Source of the DNA: Spizellomyces punctatus DAOM BR117
Lineage: Eukaryota; Chytridiomycota; Chytridiomycetes; Spizellomycetales; Spizellomycetaceae
Direction: 5' to 3'
Length of the DNA stretch: 64,000 bases
Assembly (NCBI RefSeq): GCF_000182565.1
Contig: NW_015971550.1
Span: forward strand, 541,617-605,616
Within the stretch, counting starts at the first letter, position 1. Every line of letters starts with the position of its first letter. The notes under the pieces are model-generated. The model was not told the DNA's origin and did no database searches. It saw only the letters and a program-made list of their open reading frames with translations. This document shows positions 44,506 to 56,084 of the stretch, in pieces. Both the position numbers and the translations under genes were made by a program.

Positions 44506-44698
44506 TTTGAGAAAGTGAGCTCAAACAAACTAGATCGCCCTGGTGAACTGCCAAAGATCCAAAAAGACTCCGCACCAACGATTCGCGTGACTAACCATGT
44601 GCTTATCTCATCACCCTCATCATGATCAGACTGGATTGGCAAAACGAGTCACTTTTCACACAACGTCCAGATAACCTATACTCGACGAAGAGCAAAGG
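44506..44698. promoter_or_regulatory. Bidirectional promoter of the LEKR1/LRGUK-like pair
   Basis: 193 bp separate the two start codons, so a shared promoter is nearly unavoidable. I looked for a paired RFX X-box and saw no clear match. No TATA box is evident. Confidence 0.55.
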
Positions 44699-46367
44699 AT
44701 GAGCAAAAAGCCGCCAGCAGCGAGTACTTCCCGAGTGTCATCAGCAGTGACATCAAAACTGACCAAATCCTCCACAAACTCGACAACCCGCCTCTCAACC
44801 ACATCTAAACGCAGGCCTGGATCGGGAAAATCAACCAGCCAGACTTCACTCGCAAATTCCGGTTCACGGGCCAATCTCGGTTCTCGGTCCGTCAGTAGGG
44901 CTTCTGTCCGGCCTGGTTCCGCTGGTGAGAACAAGTCCAGGGGAAGGACACCTCAAGAGGGGACCGTTGCGTCGGTGGAGGATGAGGTGTTGAAAGAGGA
45001 TCAAGCTGTACCAGATGTTGAAGAGATTCCAGCAGTAAATGAAGAAGCAGAGTATCGTAAAAGAGTTGAGGCGCTGCCAGTACCTTTTGAAGTGTTGAAG
45101 CGAGGATTATCAAATTTGGGAAGATCACCTGAAGAGCTAAAGCAAGTTTACACCAAGTTATCGATACCGGTTAGGACAACCTGTCGGATTTGGACGCTAA
45201 TTATTCCAGTCAATGCCAGTCAATGTCACTCATACATTGATATTTCTCACTAATTAGAATGCAAACATTTCCCAAATCTCTTTCCTCCAAAACTATCGGT
45301 ACCTGCAAATTCTCGAACTGCCCGGAAATAGCATCTCGGGTTGGGACGAAAAGTGCTTTTTCATGCCATAGCATTGTACCTTTCTGATTACTTGCACTGC
45401 GCTAGATACCTCCACACTATCCCACTTGCGCTATCTGACACACCTTGATCTATCGGGCAACAAACTGACCAAAGCCCTCGATTTCGATCCCCCGTACAAT
45501 CTCCAACACGTTGATCTTTCCAAAAACCAAATTACAGAGATTGGACAGATGGGACGGCACAGATTCCTGGCAAGATTGTGTTTGGATCGTAAGTGCCCAA
45601 CCACATTGGTTTCGTTGTGGATAGGAATACCCTGATAACTATTGTAGTTGATAGGGAATCTGATCCGAACAATTAGTGGGCTGGAGGATTGTAGATATTT
45701 GACTCACCTCAGTTTAAGGAATAATGGTATTTTGATGATTGAGGGATTGGAGGGCCTACCTATTCGGTATTTGGACCTGGTAAGTCAGAATGTTGGTTGA
45801 TCTATTGAGACAGAGAGGTTTGTGCTCATCTTTTGCGAAACATCCATAAAGAGATATAACCGTATTGCCAGTCTGGAAGGCCTTGCAACACTTGGAGACC
45901 TTGAAGACCTCTACATTGGACACAACTGTATAACAAGTCTAACACCACTCCCCAGTCTCCCATCCCTTCGTCTCATCGATCTATCCTTCAACAATCTAAA
46001 CAGTATTGACTCATTGGCTCAGTTACAAGTCCTCATACATTTACGGGACCTCTACCTATCCGATAATCCATTAACAAATTCACCATCCTATCGATTGCGG
46101 ACTGTATTTCTCCTTTCTCAACTCACGGTCCTGGATGCTCTGCCCGTGTCACCCGAAGAAAAAGTTGCGGCGATCAACAAGTATGATCCACCGCCTAGTG
46201 TGGTTGCGAGTGTGCATCATGCAGCGATGCTAAAGCGGCAGATTAGAAGGGAGGCGAGGATTAATAAAGTGGATATTATGGAAGGAGATGGATCTGGAGG
46301 TGAAGAGCTTGAACTGGAAGCCTTGGTGGAGGTTGTTCATCCAGGGGAGCGCTGTTCATCCGTTTGA
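44699..46367 (+). CDS. LRGUK-like leucine-rich repeat protein lacking the guanylate kinase domain
   Basis: Six exons join in frame across introns 45170-45257, 45340-45405, 45589-45654 and 45781-45851, plus exon ends as read. The N-terminal 110 residues are Ser/Arg-rich. The block ALPVPFEVLKRGLSNLGRSP leads into about eight SDS22-type leucine-rich repeats (YLTHLDLSGNKLT, NLQHVDLSKNQITEI, LTHLSLRNNGI, LEDLYIGHNCITSL, LRLIDLSFNNLNSI, LRDLYLSDNPLTN). The LRR cap LTVLDALPVSPEEKVAAINK, then YDPPPSVVAS, is the hallmark of LRGUK, where it links to a guanylate kinase domain. Here the protein ends about 70 residues later with no kinase. LRGUK acts in manchette and axoneme assembly in sperm, so a flagellar role is inferred. 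Confidence 0.85.
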
Positions 46368-46568
46368 TTCCATAAAGGGCCAACGCAACGATATCTCATA
46401 GATTTGTTTTTGACATTTGTGGAATCTCTTTGGGATGTGGTTACGCATCAGTCGCTCTAATATACATGTTTATACAGTCGTGCAGGATATATGTTGCATG
46501 AAAATTTGTAAATTCGGTTCGGTTCCTTCCCAATATTCCACTCAATAAAATCTTTGCTATATACATGT

Positions 46569-49549
46569 TCAAAGATACTTGGGTCGTTTGCGTGGAGTCA
46601 CAGTATCGTTCGATACACTCTGTTGATCATTTGAATCGACCATGAATCGCCACGACAAGCGTCGTCCTTTACGTGACAAGCTTGTCGATTGATCGTAAGA
46701 GAACGTCCTGCTTACTCGCTCAGTAGAGCCATCTAAATTGCTATCGGTACTTGATTCTTCTGATTCAGCATCACTGTCGATATCAATCACAGTTGATTCA
46801 GGCTGGACGGACGGGGACGTTGATGCGGGGCAATCGCCGAGAGTTTGCAAATGATAGTCTGACAGTTTAGCCGGATTGGGGCGCTTATCGCGGAATCGAT
46901 GATACAGGTCGAATGCAGGCTCATATTCCGATTCTGATTCTGATAGAAGGGATATAGGCTCCTTCGCTCCATGATACTCCCGGGTATGTCTCACTAAGCT
47001 ACGTTTGGAGTTATATGCTGTACCGCAAGGTTGACAATAATGCTTTCTTGGACTGCGAGTGGGTCTGTTGAACTGGGCAGCTGCTGAGCGATGGCTCATA
47101 GATTCATAATGTTCCAAGAGTGAAGACGGCCTGCTGAGAGTCACATCACACACTTGGCAATATTGTTCCGACTGTGCGCTCTTGGGTCGGGCGGGACTGT
47201 TCCTCTCGCGAGTCGGCGTGTTTAATTGTGCAACTGCTGCACGATGCCTCATCGTTTCAAGGTGGCTCAAAAGTGAAGACGGCCTGGTGAAAGTCACGTC
47301 ACACACTTGACAATATCGATCCGACTGATTGCTCTTGCGATAGGTGGGACTCGTCTGATCGGCTTGAGCTGGACTTTCCCTACGATGCTGCGGGATGGTC
47401 TCCTTGACCTTTCTTTGATGCGTTGCGGAACGCTTTTTATGAACCTCGAGTGATTCCAAAGTATCGAAATGCAATGAACAAATTTCACACATGTAGGTTA
47501 TAGGGATTGTTCGGACGGAGGGTGGGGTTGGATAAGGGGACTAAGAAGAGTCAGTTAACGAGATTGCGGTGCCAGAATATCAGATTGCATGATGAGAGGT
47601 TTTACCGTATTAGTAGTGGACAGCATATCGGACTCCTCTGCCTCCGACGACCATTCGAAAGAATGATCACTATAGTGCTGATCAGGCTCTTCGAACGGAG
47701 ATGGGGGCCTGATGGCCGGTGCGGTGGTTCGTCTCAACAACCCTTCGATGTCTCGCTTCTCCTCGTAATTTGGCGTCACCAATGTGTCATTGACCAGGAA
47801 ATCGCGGATTGTGAATTTTCCTTGCAGTCGATGCGGTTTGTTTATCTTGATCGTATCTCGACCTCCCCGTGTCTCGCGAACATAGTCAGACGTGAATTCA
47901 CCCATCACGTTTGCTTCCTCTTCCGTAAAAGGATCACCGCCTTTGACGACTTCAAATGCTCGTTCAATCCCAAAATATGCTTTTGCCTTCCAAAATCGCC
48001 AAGCGTAATCAAAGTGGGCAATGGCGGGCGTGAGTACCACGTACCATTTCTGCGAAGTTTCTTCTCGAGAGGATCCTCGGCCCCACGTTTGCACTACTTC
48101 ATGGGCTGCGAGACTCAAGTCCGCGACCGAAACCAAACCGATGAGTGGGTCGTGAAACGCCACTGTGAGCATCCTCACTAATATCACGATCTGAAGTTCT
48201 GGGTCTTTGGTATGGAGGTCTTTGATGACCTTTTCGGTGCCACACGACCTGTATGTCTCGCTCGTGATGACTCGCACTGCCTTTACGCCCAGCAGCTCAG
48301 TAAAGAGTTTCTCGTAAGCTTTTGCGGTTGCGATATCTGCACATCTATGGATTGCATACAGCGCGGGATGTATCGTCGCGCGGAGATGCCCGATGAGAAC
48401 TGCAATGCTTTTCGCATACGTTCTTTGAACGACAGGTTCTTCCAACAATGCCCGGCAAAATGCTTTGGACGTGCAAGATTCGTGTTCTATTTGTCGTTTG
48501 CTTAATGTAGAAGAGTTCCAGGTAAGGCCGACTTCGTCTAGGTTCATTTCTACTTCAACAAAGACTGGATTTTTGTTCGTTTGTTGTCCAGTCTCCATGC
48601 CAGTTTTGATCGCATCTGCATCTCTGAGCTCGAACAGTATTTTATCTTGTGACTGTGGGGTGGCTGTCAAGCAAATAACATGAGCATGAGGGAATCTCGT
48701 TTCAACACTGTTAACCATTTCAGACGACAAATGGGACTCATCAATGATGATGAGAGTCGGATCAATCAGCTTGTCCATTTGCCTCTTCTTTTCAATCAAC
48801 CGATCTGCTTCTCCTGAAATGGATGAACAACGTTGCTCGATATGGTCAACCGCCGCCTTGCATTTTTCGGTAAATGTTTGAAAAGTAGAAAACAGTACGG
48901 TTGGTGCGTGGGATTTCTTCCACCACGGTCGACGACGGGAAGATTTGTGCTCAGAGCTAGCAATGACCGTGAATGTCTGACTATAAAAGTCCCGAAAGGT
49001 GAACATTTTATCGCAATCAAAGGGAAGCCTCGAGCAAAGGAAGTCTGCAACTTGGGCGTTATGTTGATTCGTGTTCCCGCACAGCACGACATGGAGTGAA
49101 GACGTGGGATGGATATATGCGGAAAGGAAAATGACAGGTGTCGTTCTAGGTCGGAGGTAGAACTGAGCCAAAAGGGCTACCAGCGCCTTTCCGGATCCAG
49201 TGGGCATTACAACGGTTCCCCGCACAGGTCCATTCCTCGGAGCGCTGCCCGTTCCCAACCTCTTCAGTGTCCTGAGCGCCTCTATCTGACCAGGTCTCAA
49301 TTTCCGCTCAAATATACACACGTCGTGAATTGCGTCCAGAAACTCTTGCTGCACTCGTCTATGCACCGCTTGGTTTCGACGCAGTTCATTGTCCGTACTC
49401 CTTGTTTGGAATTTCAGCTTTTGCTCCAAACCTTCAACCTTGAGCTTGAGTGCCGCTATCTCGCCGTCCTTGTCTTGAAGTGACTGAATCAGGTATGTGC
49501 AATTCGAACAGCTTGGTGCGGTGTGAGTATGGTTGGCTGCTAAGGGCAT
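46569..49549 (-). CDS. SF2-type helicase with C-terminal C2H2 (U1-like) zinc fingers
   Basis: Two large open exons (49549-47606 and 47540-46569) join in phase across intron 47541-47605 (GTAAAACC to TTCTTAG) into one protein of about 971 residues. The N-terminal part has a short coiled coil, then RPGQIEALRTLKRL, Walker A MPTGSGKALVAL (about 115-126), Walker B-type IIIDESH (about 267-273), motif III LTATP (about 294-298) and a motif VI-like TWGRGSSR. The C-terminal part has four fingers: CEICSLHF...H, CQVCDVTF...H, CQVCDVTL...H and CQPCGTAY...H. The first three have the wider His spacing of U1/JAZ fingers that bind double-stranded RNA. A Glu/Ser tail and a basic end follow. The helicase core resembles Res/DEAD-type restriction and phage-like helicases more than standard nuclear ones. 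I do not know a named family with this architecture. Confidence 0.8.
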
Positions 49550-51406
49550 TTTGAAAAAGGTTGCAACAACTCATGCGCGAGACATGTCGAGGGATGGAAA
49601 GGGGGGACGTTAAAAAGCATGGCGGAAGTGGCCAAGAAACACGCCAGCAAGCTTTTTGACGGGGAAATCGCGATTTGACAGCTGTGACCTTTTGATGGGC
49701 GACCCCCGTCTTTCAGAATAGTTGCATTGACGTCTTCCAGACCCCTCCTTCATAAGGCTCACAAGGCAAGATGAATTGTGCGTTCAGTTCAGCCTTCATT
49801 CATTTGTCGTGCATTACAAGATTTGCACAAATTTAATGATGATAGCATGTGAATAACATGGATTGCTGGCTCTGCAAGGGAATGATTGTCGTGCTAAAAA
49901 TGACCAAATGTGACATTTGAGATACATGCATCCCGGTATTCTGAAGTGTGTTCCATCTTGTAATATAAACCTGTTTGCATCCTCCGGGCGCAACATCAAC
50001 TAAATTACCATCAAGACCGTTGGTCTGAAAAGACTAGGAGACTGTTAGTCAGAAAAGATGGACGATCAGTGAGCACTGTTGACAAGAATCATGGATTTCC
50101 GACATATCATGTGCGGATAGACTTGAGAATTTTACCTTGTCCACCGTACGGAGGAGTGTGAAAAAAAACCCACTCATCTCGCGCATTCTGTACGAGGTAC
50201 AAGTGGTCTAAATCTAGCATTCGTTTTCAGGTCGGTCCGCAATATCGCTTTGGACGGACAGTTTCGCAGTACCTCCACCTGCACACAATTGGATTTGGAC
50301 AATGGAACCTGGCCAAAATGTCCATTGGATACGGACAGGAGTTGTGCTATCCTCTGAAGCCTGTACAATCGGCTTTGACAATACCTTCGTCTTCTGGCAC
50401 ATGCGAGTTGCGGAAAATGAGAAAAGATCCAATTAACCTCTGTTACCTTTGCTAAGGCATACCTCTTGTCATTGATTCCAATAACGAGTCATTGTGGAAA
50501 AGGTACACTGTATCACGGCAATGTCGCCATCTAGACAGATAGCGGAGCCGTCCGAGGTTTAGGTCCACCTCGAGTATCTGCACATCCTCCATCTTGCATT
50601 AACCATGTGATCTGTACATTTGAGTTATGGTTATGCCGGCGCTCTATAAACAAATCTAGAGACATTGTACAGGAAATGGTTTTCAAAAGGATTACACGAT
50701 AGAATCTTACAATGGCGCATCAGTTATAGATAGCCAACAAAAGAAACGAGTTCCGGTATACAGGACTCTCTTGGAAAGAAAACACAACCTTGTGCAAATC
50801 ATTGAACAATTGGATATGGGTTGTTTTGAGGGCTCCTGTTAGAGGATGACACAGGTCACGATCTCGTCGCCAATAACCATCATCTTTGAGGCCTTATTTA
50901 AAAGGATGACAATGAGTTGTAAGTTTCGTATACTGTTGGTTTTGGAGCACAAGGACCGTCGAGGAGGAGCCAAGTATGTGACAGTTTTGGCCCATAGTGT
51001 ACGAAAGCAAACTGTATTTGTGGTTTCATTCAAGACGAATGTTCATACATATCCTACTAACGTTCAAGGATTTACAAACGGAAAAGATGAGAGAGATGCA
51101 TGGAATGTTCAGTAGGTTAGTTGATGCATACCGCTCATGTTGCGCTCCTCATCAATAGTACTTTAAAAAGATACAATTCCATCTGCATAAAAGTCCGAAT
51201 GCAAGTCACGTGGCTATTTTTCTGTCCAAAAGTCTCAACTCTCCAACATGTCTTTTTCAAACAATAATTTATTAACAAGAAATATAAAGTTATAATACAA
51301 GAAACAAGCAAAAAAAGATATTCGCAATCAATGCAAGAATAAACGGCAAATGTCAAAGAAACCGCCACAGATGGGTATTAAGCGGTTCGTTCAATGTCGG
51401 TCCATT
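49550..51406. other. Long gene-poor stretch
   Basis: 1.86 kb without a convincing gene. The only mildly coding-like piece is minus 50214-50432, whose frame includes RIQWTFWPGSIVQIQLCAGG (reminiscent of fungal Ser/Thr-rich wall proteins), but it lacks start context and continuation. No tRNA or repeat was recognised. Confidence 0.45.
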
Positions 51407-53350
51407 TTAAACGGTCAACTCTCGAACAATCTTGACCTTTCCCCCAATGTGAACCTTTTTCCACATTTCCCTCTTGGCTTCTGTGCTGGCGACGCGTTTG
51501 ACACTCGCCGGTAATGCAGGCGTCGCCTCCAACAAGGTCTCAATAGCAGCCTCGAGTCCCATGCGGTGAATGGCAAACAGCGACCAGGAAAATGTGCGGA
51601 CAAAGGCGTCCACGTCTGCGAGGCGGTTGAAGCGCTGTTCATTGAGCGTCGATGCGAGGGAGCGGAGGAGGCCGCGTGTAGCATCCATGGGGAGGTGGGT
51701 GGCTTCTTTGGGGCAAGCAACGAGGTGACCCATGGCGGTCGTGTAAATGGGGTGAACCTTGTGATACTCGGCGTCATCGGCTTCAAATTGGACGCCCGAT
51801 TCGTTGGTCCGAGAAAGGTTGAGGAGCCAGACAGCCATGGTGAAGGCAGGCACGCGAATCACGTCAGTTTTGTTGCCAGTGGCGGCCATGGCGCGCTCGA
51901 CCGAAGACAACAATCGGTCAGAGATTTTGCTGGTTGCTCGGGCACCGACGCGGCGAACAGTGTCGTTGAGACTAGCATCTGAAAACCGGTTTCGGATGCA
52001 TTCCGTGTACTTTTTGAGTTCAGCAGGCTTGCCGCTGAGGAAGGTGCACCATTCGTTTTGTGCCTTGGTGAGGAGTCGAGCAATGGTTGGCTTGTGCATT
52101 GTGTCGTGAATGTACTTGCAGCCAAGCCGGTGGCCGCAGGTAGCAACGATGAGATGACCAGCATTAAGGCAGTAGAATTTACGCTGCCAGTACTCGGCGC
52201 AAGAATCGACAACTTGCACGCCAACCTTTTCCCAGCCGGGAGTCGTCTCGGGGAATCGTCCGCGCTCAACAACCAGTTGGCGGAAGGATTCGCAACCAAT
52301 GGTCAGAGTCGAGTCGAATCCCATTTCCTTGTGTGCGTCCTTGCGGAACGCCTCGGTAGGCTCGGGTGTGATGCGGTCGACGAGCGTAACGGGAAAGTCG
52401 ACATTGTCGTCAACCCAAGAGACCAGCTCAGGGTCGACAAGCTTGAGAAACTCGACAAACACTTTTTTCATCGTGCTACTGTTTTGCTCGATATTGTCGA
52501 GAGACATGATCGTCATGGGAGTCTTGATGGTCTGGGCACGAAGTCTGAGACCGGCTGCAAGGTAACCGTAAATAGATTTGGGTCGGTCGGGTTGTGCCAA
52601 GTCGTGAATAATGTCGGGATGCAACACATCGAGTTTGCCGCCTTCGGCAAGGTAGTATCCCTTGTTGGTGACTGTGACGGTAACCATCTTGATGTTTTCC
52701 TCGCCCATTCTACTAATGAGAGCACGAGGATCTTTTGGACCAAACATGGTGTCTACCACGGGAGCGAGTACCGAGGAGCTGCGGTTCTGGTTCTCACGGA
52801 CGACGAGGACGTACATGCCGTCTTGCTTGCGAAGAGCAGAGATGGTCTTGTTGCTTCGGATGGATGTGGCGACAATACCCCATCGCTGGTCGTGCTCGAG
52901 CATGTCGTTGACGTACGATGCCATGTGAGCAAGGGCAAAGTTTCCGGTACCAATGTGGAGGATACCGGGCGTCACAGTAGCCGGGTTGTAAGCGGGGCGC
53001 TTGACCGTGGCGGGCAGCTGATGCAGAGTGCTACGACAGAGCTGGTAGCAAGGCTTTTTGGGAACAAGATCTTCGGCACTGCCTGTCTTGATGCGGTTGG
53101 CATTGGGTCTTGAAGCGAGTTCGGTCAAAATGGCACGAGCTGCATCGAGCTTGGTCCGTACGAAATCCTTTTGCAAGGTTGGGTCGACCTGGGATTTGCG
53201 CTCATAGTGCTTCTCAGTGTCGCCAGCGGCACGATGAAGCTTCTTGTCTTGAACGCGGTATGCAGGAGCCTTTTAATTTTAAAAGGGGGGCATTTGTGAG
53301 TAAAGACTGAAATCAACAAAAGTAAAAGACATGTCCTTGAAACTCACCAT
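51407..53350 (-). CDS. Mannitol dehydrogenase family (polyol-specific long-chain dehydrogenase)
   Basis: Exon 1 is just the ATG (53348-53350). Intron 53270-53347 follows, and the rest, about 620 codons, is one exon starting APAYRVQDKK. The NAD-binding turn is ILHIGTGNFALAHMASYV, the Rossmann part continues through VTVTVTNKGYYL, and SLDNIEQNSSTMKKVFVEFL corresponds to the family's conserved central block. The catalytic pattern K-x4-N-x2-H is intact in KFYCLNAGH. It is longer than typical bacterial mannitol 2-dehydrogenase (about 490) because of an N-terminal extension of about 85 residues. The family oxidises mannitol or mannitol-1-phosphate (or arabinitol) to the keto sugar. Which substrate is used here is not readable. 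Mannitol is a common fungal reserve and stress solute. Confidence 0.9.
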
Positions 53351-53550
53351 TGTTTTTAAAAGTAGGTGGAATTAAACTATCAAGGACAATCGATTCGACA
53401 ATGAAAGTAAATCTGACGATCGACTTTATGGCAATTAAAATAAACAAAACTCAAATCCTAGCTAGAAGAATAATAAAATAAAAAACACTATCCGAATGCG
53501 TGTTTTTAGAGATGAGTTTTGGTGGAAGGAGGGGGAAGAAAGATGATTGT

Positions 53551-53560
53551 CCTTTTTATA
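53551..53560 (-). promoter_or_regulatory. TATA box of the mannitol-dehydrogenase-family gene
   Basis: TATAAAAAGG on the minus strand, about 200 bp before the start codon. It suggests a strongly expressed gene with a leader of about 170 nt. Confidence 0.55.
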
Positions 53561-53570
53561 ACCTTTTCCA

Positions 53571-54893
53571 TATCGACAGCAAAGACCCCCCATCAAAAGT
53601 CAAGTCGGGTGGTGGAGGAGAAGGAAACGTATCCAATGGCTTAGTATCGATTTGACTAAGCAAAGGGCCCGAATGAGATTGCAATGTGGGATACATTGAT
53701 CAAGGGCAGTGGGAATATTCCTAATTAATTAGAATGCATTGTAATTCCTGAATCCATCCATAACATTAGCACACGTGAAACATGCAAAGGACCCGAGTTA
53801 TTCTTTTGTTGTAAAACGGGGCCTTCTTCAAGGCTGAAGGTGTGCAAAGATTTGGGATGAAAAAATGGATGGCAGAGGAAGGGCTGAGTCCCCAAGGACT
53901 TGGCGTAGATACCCGGAAATAGCGATAATGCTGGGCACTTTCGAGCAACGTGTTACTCCCTTTTTCGTTTGCCAAGTCTGAGCCAACTGTTAACACACTT
54001 TGGCCAATGCACCGTGCAAGGGTTCTAGGACGGGTTCCCTCCTCAAGAGTCCAATGTGCGGATACAAGATCATTTTAATTGACGTAAGAACAGAGCAGGT
54101 ACCTTGATATCAACACGCAATGTCGTTACCGCCTCCCAAGTGCCTTTTGGAATACTCGTCCCTTTCCTCCTTTCCTTTCATATGCCAATATTATTGCTTG
54201 CAGATCATTCCAAGGAATTTGGGCAAATAACCTTTGGTCATCATCGGCATGCTTGTTTTCTGAAAGTTTATTCGCTGCTGCCATTGTTCCCTACTTCCTG
54301 CATAGTCACAAACGCTCCTTCTGGAACATGTCATCATAAATCAGTTCAAGTAGATTGCAAGAGTGTTATCTTTTATTATAATGCTTGCTGATTTCATACA
54401 GCGTGGCGCCCTTTCCAACATAAATAGGTTAAGGTTTCTGACGCGGCAAACGAATATTCCCCAATCGAAATTTCGCTTATAGAGCGGTTCTCGCATCCGA
54501 CACTCCGGCATGACTGCGCCCAACTGACCGCTCATTTGAAGAAGGTAACACAAGTCAAAGTTTTTCAGTTGCGGCGTCGGGGGCCCGTCGCCTTCCCATG
54601 GAAAAATCGAAAATCCGCCACCCAGTTGTATCCATAGCAAATAGACGTCATTTCTGTAGCCACATATCGATGAGATAACGCATGCTGGATCCGGATGCAG
54701 TGAACAAGCAGCCACCACCGAAACCCATCCGCCCCGGCGTTCGTGGAAGGCTCCCCGCGCCCCGGCGTCAGCCCTGGCAACTAAGCCCCCGCCCCCGTCC
54801 CCCGACGATCAGCGCTCTTGGTCCGGGGGTTTCTTTAAAAGCAGCGGCCCCATTCTTACTCTGGACACTTTTGAACCCAAACGACCAACGATC
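53571..54893. promoter_or_regulatory. Long shared upstream region of the mannitol-dehydrogenase-family and HAD genes
   Basis: About 1.3 kb without a gene. C/G-rich runs at 54720-54800 (for example CCCCCGCCCCCGTCCCCC) resemble clustered stress-type or GC-box elements close to the HAD gene. A TTTAAAAGC TATA-like site lies at about 54834. Function is inferred from position. Confidence 0.4.
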
Positions 54894-55619
54894 ATGACTG
54901 TCACCATCAACCACATTCTCTTTGACTGCGACAATACGCTCGTCCTGTCAGAGCATCTTGCCTTTGAAGCCTGTTGCGGACTCATCAACGAAATCCTTGC
55001 CCAACATAATGTCTCCGTCCAGTTTACACCACAGGAGCTCATTTCCGAGTTTGTTGGAATGAACTTTCGCGGAATGGTCGTTGCACTGCAGAAAAAGTAT
55101 GGATTTCCCATACCCGAAGACGAACTCACACGACTGGTGCGGGAAGAAGAGGACAGAGTGATTGCAAAGTTGTCTGCGATGGTGGAGCCATGTGTCGGCG
55201 TTAACGAGGTTCTGGATAAGCTCTACAAGGAGAAGCAATATGGACTGGCTGTAGTGTCTTCCTCTGCTGAGCGGCGGGTCCGCGCATCCCTGGTCAAGGC
55301 GGGTCAAGACGCATATTTCCCTGAAAACCACATCTTTAGTGCCGCTACGTCTCTTCCTACTCCCACATCCAAACCGGATCCAGCAGTGTATACCTTTGCC
55401 TGCAAAGTCATTGGCAAGCAGCCTGAGCAATGCGTGGCCGTGGAAGACAGCAAATCGGGAACACTGAGTGCTGTGCGAGCGGGCATCCCGGTCGTTGGCT
55501 ATGTGGGAAGTTATGAGCCTGAGCGTCAGGAGGAGATGACAAAGGTCCTGCAGGAGGCTGGAGCCAAGATTGTCATGAGAGATTGGAAAGAGTTTGAGGG
55601 TATCCTTGATAGAATGTAA
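54894..55619 (+). CDS. HAD-superfamily phosphatase, sugar-phosphatase type
   Basis: A single exon of 241 residues. All four HAD motifs are present: FDCDNTLVLSE (nucleophile D11 and acid D13), VVSSSAERRVRASL, the Lys in TSKPDPAVYTF and VAVEDSKSG. A helical cap (residues about 18-85) marks the beta-phosphoglucomutase/GS1-like group, which includes small-sugar phosphatases. It is divergently placed against a mannitol-dehydrogenase-family gene, so mannitol-1-phosphate phosphatase is an attractive but unproven guess. The start ATG is followed directly by the first beta strand, so no targeting peptide is present and the enzyme should be cytosolic. Confidence 0.88.
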   Translation: MTVTINHILFDCDNTLVLSEHLAFEACCGLINEILAQHNVSVQFTPQELISEFVGMNFRGMVVALQKKYGFPIPEDELTRLVREEEDRVIAKLSAMVEPCVGVNEVLDKLYKEKQYGLAVVSSSAERRVRASLVKAGQDAYFPENHIFSAATSLPTPTSKPDPAVYTFACKVIGKQPEQCVAVEDSKSGTLSAVRAGIPVVGYVGSYEPERQEEMTKVLQEAGAKIVMRDWKEFEGILDRM

Positions 55620-56084
55620 TTTAATATATATGATACATTTATACGAGATGCTTTCCGTTTTCACAAAATGTACAAGGTTTGTAAGAATATGGAGAAGGGT
55701 GTTTAGCGAACAGATGCCTAGCAGGAGGATGATCGACCTGCCATCGACCTGCCTGCTTGCTCAACTGCTCTAAAGCACCCTTCCACAAGTCGCTGGGCCC
55801 ACGGGAACCCTTTGGTCCAGCCGTCGTGGTGCAGAAAGGATCCCACAATTTCATTCTCGTCGCCACGCGGCCATACTACGACTGTGCCACAATATCTATA
55901 TGACTGTGCCTCTACAATGTTCCCCTGCAAAAGTCCAGAACGTTTGTCTTTTTGAGTCTTTTTTCTCTCGTTGTCGAATTTTTGTAGAGAAAGGTTCTAT
56001 GAAAAGGTGGGAATTGCGTTTAGGCTTGATTGCTCCATCTCGGGATTTTGTTTTTCTAACACGACGCATCTTCATCGCTGGACA
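55620..56084. other. Intergenic region between HAD and Kelch-SH3 genes
   Basis: 465 bp, probably a 3' UTR followed by the promoter of the downstream gene. No other feature was seen. Confidence 0.5.

Noticed and set aside
50214-50432. Possible small secreted or wall-protein gene on the minus strand
   Set aside because: A single short frame with no signal peptide, no continuation by splicing and no clear family.
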